In this document: positions 31,583 to 40,609 of the stretch, in pieces
Position numbering within the stretch: the stretch's first letter is position 1
Layout of the letters: every line of letters begins with the position of its first letter
NCBI GenBank assembly: GCA_012511955.1
Contig: JAAZFC010000014.1
Span: forward strand, 1-40,886
From: Fibrobacter sp.
GTDB lineage: Bacteria; Fibrobacterota; Fibrobacteria; Fibrobacterales; Fibrobacteraceae
Reading direction: 5' to 3'
Length of the DNA: 40,886 nucleotides
Program-made: the position numbers and the translations under genes
Notes under the pieces: generated by a model
Told to the model about the DNA's origin: nothing
The model's input: only the letters and a program-made list of their open reading frames with translations
Database searches by the model: none

Positions 31583-34525
31583 GTGGCAATGAATGTATTT
31601 AGAATTGGACAACGATGGATTAGCGTCAACGAAATGGAGTTGGGCTTGGGTAGAGTTATGGAAATTGAAGGCCGTTTTGTGGTGATAGAATTTCCTGCAA
31701 GCTCTGAAATACGCACCTACAACAAGGCGAATGCACCCTTAAAAAGATTTATCCTAGAAAAAGATGATACAGCTAGCGATGAAAAGGGAAATAAATTTAA
31801 TATCGCCAAGGTAGAAGTAGAAGAAGGTTTGTTGCGTTACTTCAACGAAAAAGGTGAGATTTTAATCGAAGAAGACTTAAATCACCGCATCAGCGTCAAA
31901 AGAGCAGATCTTTTTGATAAAATGATTCAAGGGCAAAGCCATCCGTTAAAGCATTTTTTATTGCGGGAAAAACTTACCCAGCTCAACTTTAAATGGTTGG
32001 GTTCACCAGTTCGTGGCATGATCGGTCCTCGGGTGGATTTAATTTCTCATCAATACTATATCAGTCATCGCGGTAGTATAAGTTCTGATTTACCTCGTTT
32101 TATGCTGTCAGATGAAGTTGGTTTAGGTAAAACTATTGAAGCGGGGATGATATGGCATTCACTGCGCACGCGTCAGCGCATAACTAAAACTCTAGTAATA
32201 GTGCCAGAATCATTGAAATTGCAATGGGTGCTCGAAATGCTACGCCGTTTCAATCATTTTTTCACTTTGGTGGATTTAGAATATATTCAGTCCTTGGAGC
32301 CCATTGGCGACGATCCCATGCCAAACCCGTTTACCACCCGCAATGAAATGATTTGCACTTTTGAATATTTGCTAGAAGAACCTTCGTTGTATCACGATCT
32401 TTTAGAAGTGGATTGGGATTTGGTAATTGTTGATGAAGCTCACCATTTGCGTGCCGAAGATGGCGAGGCTAGCCCAGAGTTTGTTATTGTAAGTAATATT
32501 GCAGATAAAACTAAGGGGTTATTATTTTTAACAGCAACACCTTTACAGTTAGACGAAGAGTCGCATTTCAATCGTTTGCGCTTATTAGACCCCAGTCGTT
32601 ATCAAGAATATTCTCAGTACCAAAAAGAACAAAGTTCTTATCAAACCCTTGTTAAAGATTTAAACGATTTTGTAGATGCTCAAAATGAAAAAAATCTCAC
32701 TTGGGAAAGTTTAGACGAAGCTATTCCCGCAGAATCGCAAATAAGACCCTGGTTAGATAATGTTTCTAGCGATAGCTTAGAGGCTGGGGAGTGGGTGCGC
32801 CGCATAGTAGATGCTTTGGGGACTGGCTCCACAATATTCAGAAATACTCGCAAAAACATTTCTGGTTTTCCCCAAAGAATTTTACACGCTTACCCCTTAG
32901 AAGCTAATCCCGAATACCGAAATATTGTCAGTATGTCGGTGGATAAGTTTTTGGATGATAGCTTAGATTTTAGCATAAATGGTATGCTAGGCATGGAACT
33001 TCCAGAAATCTGGGAGTTAGACGAAAGAGTGGCTTGGCTAGAAAATTTTTTAAACATCCACAAAAAAGAAAAAATTTTGCTGATTTGCTCAGATATTGAA
33101 GTGGTGTTAAATCTTGCGAAAATTTTGTCTAAAACCATTGCTGCTAAAGATTTTGTGCTTTTTCACGAGCAGATGGAATTGCTTTCCCGAGATAGAGCAG
33201 CTACGCATTTTGCCCACAAAGATGGTGCGCGCTTGTTGATTTCATCGGAAATAGGCTCTGAGGGGCGTAACTTCCAGTTTGCTAGTCATCTTATATTATT
33301 TGATTTACCATTGCAAGCCACTTTGCTAGAGCAAAGAATAGGTCGCTTAGATAGGATTGGACAAGGAAATGAGGTTCATATTCATGTGCCTTATGCAAAA
33401 GGTTCAGGACTTGAAAGCTTATTTGTTTGGTATCACGAAGTTTTTGATGCCTTTCAACGGCCTTTTATGGGTAGTGAATTTATTTATAAAAAGCATCAAG
33501 ATTCCTTGCTGGAAGCTATAATTGTGCCGCAATTACTACCATCTTTTAGAGAAGAGGTAATTCCAACGGTAAAGCGGGATGTAGAGCAGTTACGCATAGA
33601 CATAGAGCTGGGGCGTGATAGATTGTTGGAGTATAATTCTTTTAATAAAAACTTAGCCAATGAATTGGTAAATGAGGTGGATGAATTTGATGCAGATGAT
33701 GAGTTTTACGATGCCATAGTGCAAGCCTTAGAAGAATTTGGTGTAGATGTGGAAGAGGCTTCATTGCCAAGATCTTTGCTTTTGCGTAGCACGCCCCAGT
33801 TAAAAGTTGAAATTCCAGGTCTTTTTGAAAGGTCTCAAGCCATCGCTAATGTTAGCGATAGCGAAGCTTTAGAAGATGAGTTTGGAAATAGATCTAACGA
33901 TGCCATGGTGGTGTCTTTAGACCGCTATGAAGCTCTAAATCACGATGAAGTAGAGTTCCTGAGCTGGGAGCATCCCATAGCTCAGGGTGTCTTTGATTTG
34001 GGCATGGAAACAGAATTTGGCTCGGTAAGTATAGCTGGTTGGCAAGGTGCGCCAGAAAAGCAGGTTTTGATGCAGTTTAATTTTATCCATGAAATTCCCA
34101 CAGCTTCTCATTGGGGAATCTCTGATTTGACAGCGCCAAAATTGATTAAAGTATTGGTAAATGCTACGGGCAAAGATTATTCAGCATGGTTAGAGAAATT
34201 ATCACCAGATGATTTCAAACCTTTGGCCTTGAAGCCTGGAGCTTCCTTAGAGGCCAGGGTTAAGCAATTTGCCACCAAAGGCTTAGAGGCGGCAAAAAAG
34301 CTTGCCGAAGATCAATCTGAGCAATTTATGCGTCAAAGTTTAGACCAAGTGTCTGAGCGCTTAGATAAAGAGTATCAGCGAGCCCAATATTTGCTTTCTT
34401 TAAAAGGTAAAACTCGCAATAGTAGTTTACTAAAAACAATGCGTTCAGAAGGTATAGAGCGCAGGCGTGCTGTACAGAATCCCCAGTTGCGTTTAGATAG
34501 TGTGTGCTTGTTAGTTTGCGTATAA
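31583..34525 (+). CDS. rapA: RNA polymerase-recycling ATPase RapA (HepA), SNF2 family
   Basis: Swi2/Snf2-type translocase that binds core RNA polymerase and helps release it after transcription. 980 residues against 968 in E. coli. N-terminal tandem Tudor/KOW-like domains (FRIGQRWISVNEMELGLGRV and the following strand-rich 100 residues). Helicase part: Walker A DEVGLGKTIEAGM (about residues 175-188), DEAH box VDEAHHLR (about 281), LTATPLQ, motif V ISSEIGSEGRNFQFA and motif VI LEQRIGRLDRIGQ. The C-terminal spacer and RapA_C regions are recognisable by length and position. Start is GTG 31583 (AGG upstream) or ATG 31589. RapA is mostly known from Gammaproteobacteria, so its presence in this lineage is notable. 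Confidence 0.88.
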   Translation: MAMNVFRIGQRWISVNEMELGLGRVMEIEGRFVVIEFPASSEIRTYNKANAPLKRFILEKDDTASDEKGNKFNIAKVEVEEGLLRYFNEKGEILIEEDLNHRISVKRADLFDKMIQGQSHPLKHFLLREKLTQLNFKWLGSPVRGMIGPRVDLISHQYYISHRGSISSDLPRFMLSDEVGLGKTIEAGMIWHSLRTRQRITKTLVIVPESLKLQWVLEMLRRFNHFFTLVDLEYIQSLEPIGDDPMPNPFTTRNEMICTFEYLLEEPSLYHDLLEVDWDLVIVDEAHHLRAEDGEASPEFVIVSNIADKTKGLLFLTATPLQLDEESHFNRLRLLDPSRYQEYSQYQKEQSSYQTLVKDLNDFVDAQNEKNLTWESLDEAIPAESQIRPWLDNVSSDSLEAGEWVRRIVDALGTGSTIFRNTRKNISGFPQRILHAYPLEANPEYRNIVSMSVDKFLDDSLDFSINGMLGMELPEIWELDERVAWLENFLNIHKKEKILLICSDIEVVLNLAKILSKTIAAKDFVLFHEQMELLSRDRAATHFAHKDGARLLISSEIGSEGRNFQFASHLILFDLPLQATLLEQRIGRLDRIGQGNEVHIHVPYAKGSGLESLFVWYHEVFDAFQRPFMGSEFIYKKHQDSLLEAIIVPQLLPSFREEVIPTVKRDVEQLRIDIELGRDRLLEYNSFNKNLANELVNEVDEFDADDEFYDAIVQALEEFGVDVEEASLPRSLLLRSTPQLKVEIPGLFERSQAIANVSDSEALEDEFGNRSNDAMVVSLDRYEALNHDEVEFLSWEHPIAQGVFDLGMETEFGSVSIAGWQGAPEKQVLMQFNFIHEIPTASHWGISDLTAPKLIKVLVNATGKDYSAWLEKLSPDDFKPLALKPGASLEARVKQFATKGLEAAKKLAEDQSEQFMRQSLDQVSERLDKEYQRAQYLLSLKGKTRNSSLLKTMRSEGIERRRAVQNPQLRLDSVCLLVCV

Positions 34526-34531
34526 AGCCTT

Positions 34532-34555
34532 TTATCACTATTCTTATGGTGATAA
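34532..34555. other. Perfect 7-base-pair inverted repeat between rapA and the histidine kinase gene
   Basis: TTATCAC and GTGATAA flank a 10-base spacer just after the rapA stop codon. No T-run follows, so it is not a standard terminator. It may be an operator for the downstream two-component genes, about 45 bases before their start, or a transcript-end hairpin. Confidence 0.35.
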
Positions 34556-34600
34556 TCGGTTTGCGCTAGTATATAGCTCTTTTTAACTTATTATTCAGGC

Positions 34601-35716
34601 ATGAGTATGCGAGTGTTTTTTACTTATTTAAAAAAATGGTTACGCGAACGATATTATCGTATGTGTTTACTTCCTTCAGCCATGGTTACTATGGTCTTAA
34701 CTGCTTTTGCTTTTATGACTTTGGGATTTCCCATGACTGGGGGAGTGTTTTTTAAGATTTTAGCCCTAATAGCATTTTTTACCTTTTCCATAGGTTCTTT
34801 ACTTATTGTTTTGTGGGGAATTTGGTCTTTATTACCTTTGCGCTTAAATAGATTTGAACGACATTTGAGTTCTATATTTTTAGTAATAGTGGGAGTTTTT
34901 ACTGGAACCACAGTTACAGTTTCCATGGCAGCTCAGTTGTTAGGTCGTAATTTTTACGATGTGGTACGGCAAGTAATGTTATTTAATGGATTACTTACTT
35001 TAATAGTTATTTCTTTGATGGTAATTTATGAACAAATGCGCACTCGTTTAGAAATAACCCTAGCACAATTAAAAGAAAAAGAAATTAATGAACAAAGATT
35101 ACTCCGTTTAAAAACCCAAGCAGAGTTAAGTTCCTTGCAAGCTAAAATTAACCCGCATTTTTTATTTAACAGTTTGAATTCCATTGCCAGTTTGGTGTCC
35201 ATAGATCCGCGCCGAGCTGAAGAAGCTGTGGAAATGCTATCGAAATTACTGCGTTTTTCACTGCGTTCTTCTGAAAAGAGGGTGGTGCTTTTGCGTGATG
35301 AGTTCGATATCGTGCGCACATATTTGGATTTGGAAAAGCTGCGTTTAGGGCATCGTTTAGAATACCAAATTGAGCTGATTGGCGATGTGGATAAGGGTTG
35401 TGTGCCAGGTATGTTATTGCAACCACTGGTCGAAAACAGCATTAAGCACGGCCTAGTGCGTAAAATAGGAAAAGGCACAGTTTTGGTGCGCGCTTCAGTG
35501 GAATATGAAGAAGGCGGCGATATTTGTCGTATTATAGTAGCTGACAATGGTTGTGGTTGGACAGCTAAATCTCGAGTGGGTGGCATAGGGATCGCTAACA
35601 TAAAAGAAAGATTGAATTTATATTTTGATGGCAGATGTTCTATTGAACAATATAACAGAGATGGTGCTGTTATAGAAATTACTTTTCCCGTGGAGGGTTC
35701 ATGTACCGTGTTTTAA
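34601..35716 (+). CDS. LytS-type sensor histidine kinase
   Basis: 371-residue membrane kinase of the His_kinase (PF06580) family. Four hydrophobic segments occupy residues about 20-145, without a large periplasmic loop. A coiled coil (ITLAQLKEKEINEQRLLRLK) leads to the phospho-acceptor motif with His186 in NPHFLFNSLNSIASLV. The C-terminal ATPase domain has PLVENSIKHGL (N box) and DNGCGW and GIGIANIKERL (G boxes). Partner of the LytTR regulator encoded immediately after, with a 16-base overlap. The signal sensed is unknown; membrane-embedded sensing is suggested by the lack of an extracellular domain. Confidence 0.9.
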   Translation: MSMRVFFTYLKKWLRERYYRMCLLPSAMVTMVLTAFAFMTLGFPMTGGVFFKILALIAFFTFSIGSLLIVLWGIWSLLPLRLNRFERHLSSIFLVIVGVFTGTTVTVSMAAQLLGRNFYDVVRQVMLFNGLLTLIVISLMVIYEQMRTRLEITLAQLKEKEINEQRLLRLKTQAELSSLQAKINPHFLFNSLNSIASLVSIDPRRAEEAVEMLSKLLRFSLRSSEKRVVLLRDEFDIVRTYLDLEKLRLGHRLEYQIELIGDVDKGCVPGMLLQPLVENSIKHGLVRKIGKGTVLVRASVEYEEGGDICRIIVADNGCGWTAKSRVGGIGIANIKERLNLYFDGRCSIEQYNRDGAVIEITFPVEGSCTVF

Positions 35717-36459
35717 TTGCAGATGACGAAGAATTGGCACGTTTGCGTATGCGCAAGTTGTTGCAGGCTTATAGCGATAAGCTAGAAATTGTGGCAGAAG
35801 CTAAAGATGGGGTGGAAGCTTTGGAAAAAATCAAAAGCGAAGATCCCGATATAGTATTTTTAGACATTCAAATGCCAGGGATGACCGGCATCGAAGTGCT
35901 TAGCAAACTTGATTCCGACAAAATGCCCTGGGTGGTTTTTGCCACGGCTTTCGAGGAATACGCCATCAAAGCTTTTGAAGAAAATGCGGTGGATTATCTA
36001 TTAAAGCCCATCGAAAGCAAAAGATTGGCCAATACCATCGCAAAAATAGATCGCATTGTAGAAAAGCGAAATTCGCCGCAATTAGTGGAAACAATTAGGC
36101 ATTTAATGAGCTCACAAACAGCTAGTAGCTCTTTTTTACAACGCATTCAGGTTAGAATAGGAGATAGAACAGTTTTAGTGAATGTAGAAGATGCTATTCG
36201 CTTTGAGTCTGAAGATAAATATACGACTTTGCATACCGATACCAATCGTTATGTAATTGATGCTCCGCTTATTGAACTAGAAAAAAAGCTAGATCCAGAG
36301 CATTTTATGCGCGTGCACCGTGCTCATCTGGTGAATATTGGGCGCATTAAAGAAATTCAAAGGCAGTTTGGCGGTCGTTTAAAGTTATTAATGAATGATA
36401 AACAAAGATCGATTTTGCCTGTGAGTAGGAATTTTGCTGATAAGGTGCGAAAATTATAA
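35701..36459 (+). CDS. LytTR-family response regulator
   Basis: 252 residues. The receiver domain (1-120) has the acidic pair DDEE near the N-terminus, phospho-acceptor Asp55 in FLDIQMPGMTG, and LLKPIES (conserved Lys). The LytTR DNA-binding domain occupies about 150-250 (VRIGDRTVLVNVEDAIRFES, FMRVHRAHLVNIGRIKEI, LPVSRNFADKV). It binds direct repeats upstream of targets as in AgrA/LytR. Coupled with the kinase by overlap; the next gene (GGDEF) begins 56 bases later and may be a target or a third member. No obvious pair of 9-base direct repeats was found upstream of it. Confidence 0.93.
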   Translation: MYRVLIADDEELARLRMRKLLQAYSDKLEIVAEAKDGVEALEKIKSEDPDIVFLDIQMPGMTGIEVLSKLDSDKMPWVVFATAFEEYAIKAFEENAVDYLLKPIESKRLANTIAKIDRIVEKRNSPQLVETIRHLMSSQTASSSFLQRIQVRIGDRTVLVNVEDAIRFESEDKYTTLHTDTNRYVIDAPLIELEKKLDPEHFMRVHRAHLVNIGRIKEIQRQFGGRLKLLMNDKQRSILPVSRNFADKVRKL

Positions 36460-36515
36460 AAATTCCTTGTAAAGCTATTAACTATTCTTTATAATGATAT
36501 TTAAAGAGGTTTTTT

Positions 36516-37409
36516 ATGAGTGAAACTGTAAAGTCTAATACTTACAAGGTTTTTTATTATATAGTTTTTGCGGTGTTAATAACTTGGCAGTTGTGGGCAG
36601 CTTCTGCAGGGGCTGCAACAGTTTCTGCCCCTTCAGATATGTCGCTTTGGTTAAGTTTTGCCAGTTCTTTATTGGTATTTGTATGGATAATTGTACTCGC
36701 TTTTACCCCCGTGACATTTATAGTTTTTCTTGCTTTGTTTTTAGGTTTTTCTGGTTTGTTTTCTGTATGCACTATAGATCTTTTGTCTTTTTATAGAGAA
36801 ATTAGTCCTAAAATATTAAGTTACCAAGAAGTGCAAAAAATCTTTGCCTTAGGCTTTATTTCTGTAGGGGTTATCTCTTGGAGTATAGATCGCCGCAAAG
36901 AGCATAAGGCTAGTAAAACTCTCATAGCTATAGATAGCTTAACAGGACTTTATAATACCAGATTTTTCTATCAAGAACTGGAAAATGAAATTCGTCGTGT
37001 GCGTCGTTATCAGAGAGAGTTAGCTCTGCTATTAGTGCGGGTAGAAGGTTTACGCGAGTACAATGAGCTATACGGTTACAGTGAAGGTGATAAAGTGCTT
37101 AAAGATATGGGGCAATCCATATTGGGTTATCTGCGCCGTTCGGACATAGGATGCAGGTTTGGAGCTAGCGAGTTTGCGGTGTTATTGCCCGAAACCCCCA
37201 GTGCCGGAGCAGCTTTAGTGGCTCAACGACTGCAAAATCGATTGCAAAGCCTAAAGTTTATGGTTGATGGCAAAGAACTGTATCAAAAGATTTCTATTTC
37301 CATAGTACAATTACAAGAAGACGAAACTTCCATGGGCTTGGTTCGCCGTGGAGAAAAACTATTAGAAGTCGCCATGGAGCAAGGTGGTAACATGATTATA
37401 AAAAAGTAA
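36516..37409 (+). CDS. Membrane GGDEF-domain protein with degenerate active site
   Basis: 297 residues with four hydrophobic segments in the first 125 residues (YYIVFAVLITWQLWAASAG, LWLSFASSLLVFVWIIVLAF and others), then a GGDEF domain from about residue 140 (DSLTGLYNTRFFYQELENEI). The signature loop is GASEF at residues 216-220 instead of GG(D/E)EF. The third residue, normally Asp/Glu that binds the catalytic metal, is Ser, so diguanylate cyclase activity is probably lost. The I-site RxxD is possible in LRRSDIG upstream. It may act as a c-di-GMP or GTP sensor. Ribosome binding site AAAGAGG precedes the ATG, and TTATAATG is a -10 candidate. Confidence 0.85.
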   Translation: MSETVKSNTYKVFYYIVFAVLITWQLWAASAGAATVSAPSDMSLWLSFASSLLVFVWIIVLAFTPVTFIVFLALFLGFSGLFSVCTIDLLSFYREISPKILSYQEVQKIFALGFISVGVISWSIDRRKEHKASKTLIAIDSLTGLYNTRFFYQELENEIRRVRRYQRELALLLVRVEGLREYNELYGYSEGDKVLKDMGQSILGYLRRSDIGCRFGASEFAVLLPETPSAGAALVAQRLQNRLQSLKFMVDGKELYQKISISIVQLQEDETSMGLVRRGEKLLEVAMEQGGNMIIKK

Positions 37410-37426
37410 AGTCTATTTATACTTTT
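37402..37426. terminator. Possible bidirectional terminator between convergent genes
   Basis: AAAAGTA (37402-37408) and TACTTTT (37420-37426) form a 7-pair stem around an 11-base loop, overlapping the stop codons of the GGDEF and SDR genes. A-run on one side and T-run on the other would serve both strands. The stem is AT-rich and weak. Confidence 0.35.
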
Positions 37427-38150
37427 CTAAAGCTTTTTGATAAGATTCCTCTATGCTTAAACCAGCAAAATCTTGGGCATGAAACAGTCGTCCACTGATA
37501 CCGTCGTTTAAAAGAGCGGGAATCAAGGCTCCAGGGATCACACTTTCTACACTATTAGGAGCATTAGGACCACCTAAATCTGTGCGTAGCCAGCCAGGAT
37601 CTAAAAGGTTCATTTGAACACCAGAATCTTTGAGCTTAGGAACTAAATCGGCTACAAATTTGTTAAGCGCCGCTTTAGAAATTGCGTAAGCTGTGAGTTC
37701 GGGTTCATCAGCAATGCCTGAAGTGGTATTGATCACGACTCCACTGCGCCTAGCGAGCATAAGTGGTACCAAACGATGGCAAATCCTGATTAAACTGATA
37801 GTATTTACTTCAAAACTCTGTCTAAATTCTTTAGCGGGGGTATTCCAAAAATCTGAGTGGTAAGGGGTCATAATTACGGCATTATTGTACAAAATATCAA
37901 TTTGTGGACTCATTTTAAGAGCCTTATCGAGCATGGCATCCACTTGAGCCTGGTCGTTTAAATCGCCATAAACACTCTGTGCAGAGACTCCCAGTTGGCG
38001 GATTTCTGTTAATAAGTCTGTGGTATGCTCGATTTTACGGCTGTGCAAAATGACATTACAACCCTGTTGTGCCAATGCTAAGCTAATTTGCTTGCCTACA
38101 CCACGACTAGCTCCAGTAACTAAAGCCCATTTGCCTTTAAGATCTCTCAC
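37413..38150 (-). CDS. Short-chain dehydrogenase/reductase
   Basis: Classical SDR of 245 residues, NAD(P)-dependent. The N-terminal cofactor motif TGASRGVGK is near residue 14. NNAV replaces the NNAG structural motif. The catalytic triad is Ser in INTTSGIADE and Tyr/Lys in YAISKAALN. A basic residue after the second glycine and HSRK at the end of beta-2 suggest NADP(H). Substrate unknown; SDRs cannot be assigned a substrate from sequence alone. Its first 14 bases overlap the end of the NagZ-like gene, so it is the last gene of the minus-strand unit rarA - NagZ-like - SDR. Confidence 0.88.
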   Translation of the reverse strand: MRDLKGKWALVTGASRGVGKQISLALAQQGCNVILHSRKIEHTTDLLTEIRQLGVSAQSVYGDLNDQAQVDAMLDKALKMSPQIDILYNNAVIMTPYHSDFWNTPAKEFRQSFEVNTISLIRICHRLVPLMLARRSGVVINTTSGIADEPELTAYAISKAALNKFVADLVPKLKDSGVQMNLLDPGWLRTDLGGPNAPNSVESVIPGALIPALLNDGISGRLFHAQDFAGLSIEESYQKALEKYK

Positions 38151-39261
38151 TTGTGATACTCCTTATAATGTTTTTTTGTTGCTCAAACAAGCCCCCACGC
38201 TTTTTCATTTGCAAAATTCTGAGGCTAGATTCATTTATGCGCTGAAGCAGTGCAGGGTCTTTTTGGGCTTCATCTGCTAATAAATCTATCATCTCTACCG
38301 CCTTAATAGGATAGGTAATCATAAGCATGTCGATTCCTGCACGAACCGCAATTAACACGAGTTTTTTAAAGTCTGCGGCAGAATAATGGTTATCCACTTT
38401 AGGCTTTTGGCTAATCCAACTTCGCAAAGCTGCTCCCCATAAATCATCGGTCATAATTACCGCTTCAGGATGGTCTTGGCGAACCCAACCCACAATTTTG
38501 GGGTCGAAAACCGCAGGGGATTGGGAGAATTTATGATATTGTACGCTGGTCATCATAATAGAATGAGTATAAGGTGCAAGGGCAATAAAAGGCTCTCTAT
38601 AACGCAATAAATCTACGCTATCTGCATCGCTCATGGCGATTTCATGGTCGGAGTTACCCTGGGAGTCATATCCAGGATAGTGTTTGCTTACACACATCAT
38701 GCCTCCGCGCGCCATGCCTTTGCTAAAAGCTTGGGCATTTTTGATGATTTCTACTGGTTTTTTCCCATAAGAGCGGCGGGAATGGGCCATAAAAGTAGCT
38801 TCTCCATGGCTATTTAGAGAAGGGTCTAAAACTGGGGCTAAATTAGTGTTCATACCAATTTCTGCCATTTTCAAACTCACGCGATGGGCATAGTTTTCTA
38901 AAGAATCTAAGCCCATGCTGGCTTGTTCCTCTGCAGAAGGTTCGTTTTTCCATGCCGCAAATCTATTTAATCGATTAACTTTGCCTCCCTCTTGGTCTAA
39001 ACTCACAATTAAAGGGATTTTCAAGGTGGCTTGCAAAGTATCTAGGTCTTTTTTGAGTTGTTCTGGCTTGCGCAGCGAAGGACTCATCACTAAAACGCCC
39101 CCAAACTCGTGTTTTTGCATAAAAAACACTGGAGAGTGATACACCAAAACCATTTGCGCTATTCTTTGACGCAAGCTTAAAGCTTGCCATAGGGAGTCGA
39201 TATTAGTTGCAGAAATTATGCTAGATGTTAAAAATATTGTTAATAAAAACCGGGAAATCAT
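38137..39261 (-). CDS. Secreted GH3 family beta-N-acetylhexosaminidase (NagZ-like)
   Basis: 374-residue GH3 enzyme that likely removes GlcNAc from muropeptides or other glycans. LGG/GFxGG-like opening (FGGVLVMSP), SLDQEGGKVNRL, the substrate loop KHYPGYDSQGNSDHE with the His/Asp pair typical of NagZ, and nucleophile Asp in VIMTDDLWGAAL are visible. The ATG at 39261 gives a plain signal peptide (ISRFLLTIFLTSSIISATN), so the enzyme is probably exported to the periplasm or outer surface, unlike cytosolic NagZ of E. coli. The alternative ATG at 39300 would overlap rarA and hide this signal. It lies 5 bases after rarA. Confidence 0.85.
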   Translation of the reverse strand: MISRFLLTIFLTSSIISATNIDSLWQALSLRQRIAQMVLVYHSPVFFMQKHEFGGVLVMSPSLRKPEQLKKDLDTLQATLKIPLIVSLDQEGGKVNRLNRFAAWKNEPSAEEQASMGLDSLENYAHRVSLKMAEIGMNTNLAPVLDPSLNSHGEATFMAHSRRSYGKKPVEIIKNAQAFSKGMARGGMMCVSKHYPGYDSQGNSDHEIAMSDADSVDLLRYREPFIALAPYTHSIMMTSVQYHKFSQSPAVFDPKIVGWVRQDHPEAVIMTDDLWGAALRSWISQKPKVDNHYSAADFKKLVLIAVRAGIDMLMITYPIKAVEMIDLLADEAQKDPALLQRINESSLRILQMKKRGGLFEQQKNIIRSITSERS

Positions 39262-39266
39262 AGGTT

Positions 39267-40589
39267 TTATTTTCCTTTTTCGGCTCGCTCTTTTCGCCAT
39301 TTTTTAAGCTGATCTAAGCGAGTTGCTAAGTTTTGTTCGTTACCGTAATTTGTGGGCTTATAAATTACGGTGCCTAAAAGTTTTTGAGGTAGATGATCTT
39401 GCCCAGAATAAGCATTAGGGGCATCGTGATCGTATAAATATCCGTGCCCATATCCCAATTTGTCTGCTGTTTTGCTGGAGTTGGGTCTAAAAGCTTTGGG
39501 AACTGGCAAAGTGCCATGCTCTTTAACCAAAGCATCGGCGTGGGCTGCCGCTATTTCTAAAGCATTGCTTTTGGGAGCTAAAGATAAGTAAACAGTAAGT
39601 TGATCTAAGGATATTAATCCTTCGGGTTTCCCTAAAAAATCATAAGCCTCTCTGCAAGAAGTGGCAATTTGTATGGCATGGGGATCCGCTAAACCAATAT
39701 CTTCCATGGCCATACGCATCAAGCGACGCAACAAATAGCGGGGATCTTCGCCGGCTTGCAACATGCGATGCAACCAATAGAGCGCGGCGTGCACATCGGA
39801 GCCTCGTACAGATTTATGCAAAGCCGAGATTAAGTTGTAATGCTCGTCGTATTGTTTGTCGTAACGCAGGGGTTTTTGGTATTGAATTCCTTCTAAGTCA
39901 GCTAAAGCTATGCTGTTTGGATTATTTAAAGCTTGAAAAATCCATTCGATTTGATTGAGTAAATAGCGCGCATCTCCTTCACTTTGATACACCAACTTTT
40001 TTACCACCGCATCGTCAATTTCCACTTGTTTTTGTCCCAAACCTCGTGGATGGTCCTTTACTGCCAGCCAAAATAGTTTATATAAATCGTCTTCTTTGAG
40101 TGGAGAAAACAAAATTAACTGGCAACGGGAAAGCAAAGCATTGTTAATTTCAAAGGAAGGATTTTCTGTGGTGGCGCCAATTAAAGTGATGGTTCCATCT
40201 TCTACAGCTCCTAAAAGTGCATCTTGTTGGTTCTTATTAAAGCGATGAATTTCATCTATAAATAAGATGGTCTTTTGCCCTCTACGGCGTCTTTCATGGG
40301 CTTGACCAATTGCATCTTTAACATCGCGTACTCCAGCATTTACTGCAGAAAGTTTGGCGAAAAAACTACGACTTTGCTGTTCTATAACATGGGCCAGAGA
40401 AGTCTTTCCACAGCCCGGCGGTCCCCAAAATATTAATGAGGGAATGTTATCTGTTTCCAAAGAGCGGCGTAAAATAGAATTATCGCTTAAAATACGAGAT
40501 TGACCTAGCACTTCGTCTAGGTTTTGAGGGCGCATGCGCTCGGCTAATGGGCGTGTGCTTTCGGGCACAGCGAATAAGTCGGATTGCAT
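39267..40589 (-). CDS. rarA: Replication-associated recombination protein RarA (MgsA)
   Basis: AAA+ ATPase related to clamp-loader subunits and RuvB that works at stalled replication forks. 440 residues, typical length. PLAERMRPQNLDEVLGQ at the N-terminus, Walker A GPPGCGKTS near residue 57, Walker B ILFIDEIHRFNKNQQDALL, sensor 1 GATTENPSFE, and the C-terminal MgsA region with YLLRRLMRMAMEDIGLADP and PVPKAFRPNSS. The upstream FliN-like gene ends 20 bases before its start on the same strand, so co-transcription is possible. Confidence 0.94.
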   Translation of the reverse strand: MQSDLFAVPESTRPLAERMRPQNLDEVLGQSRILSDNSILRRSLETDNIPSLIFWGPPGCGKTSLAHVIEQQSRSFFAKLSAVNAGVRDVKDAIGQAHERRRRGQKTILFIDEIHRFNKNQQDALLGAVEDGTITLIGATTENPSFEINNALLSRCQLILFSPLKEDDLYKLFWLAVKDHPRGLGQKQVEIDDAVVKKLVYQSEGDARYLLNQIEWIFQALNNPNSIALADLEGIQYQKPLRYDKQYDEHYNLISALHKSVRGSDVHAALYWLHRMLQAGEDPRYLLRRLMRMAMEDIGLADPHAIQIATSCREAYDFLGKPEGLISLDQLTVYLSLAPKSNALEIAAAHADALVKEHGTLPVPKAFRPNSSKTADKLGYGHGYLYDHDAPNAYSGQDHLPQKLLGTVIYKPTNYGNEQNLATRLDQLKKWRKERAEKGK

Positions 40590-40609
40590 GGTTTAAATGT
40601 ACTTAAAAA

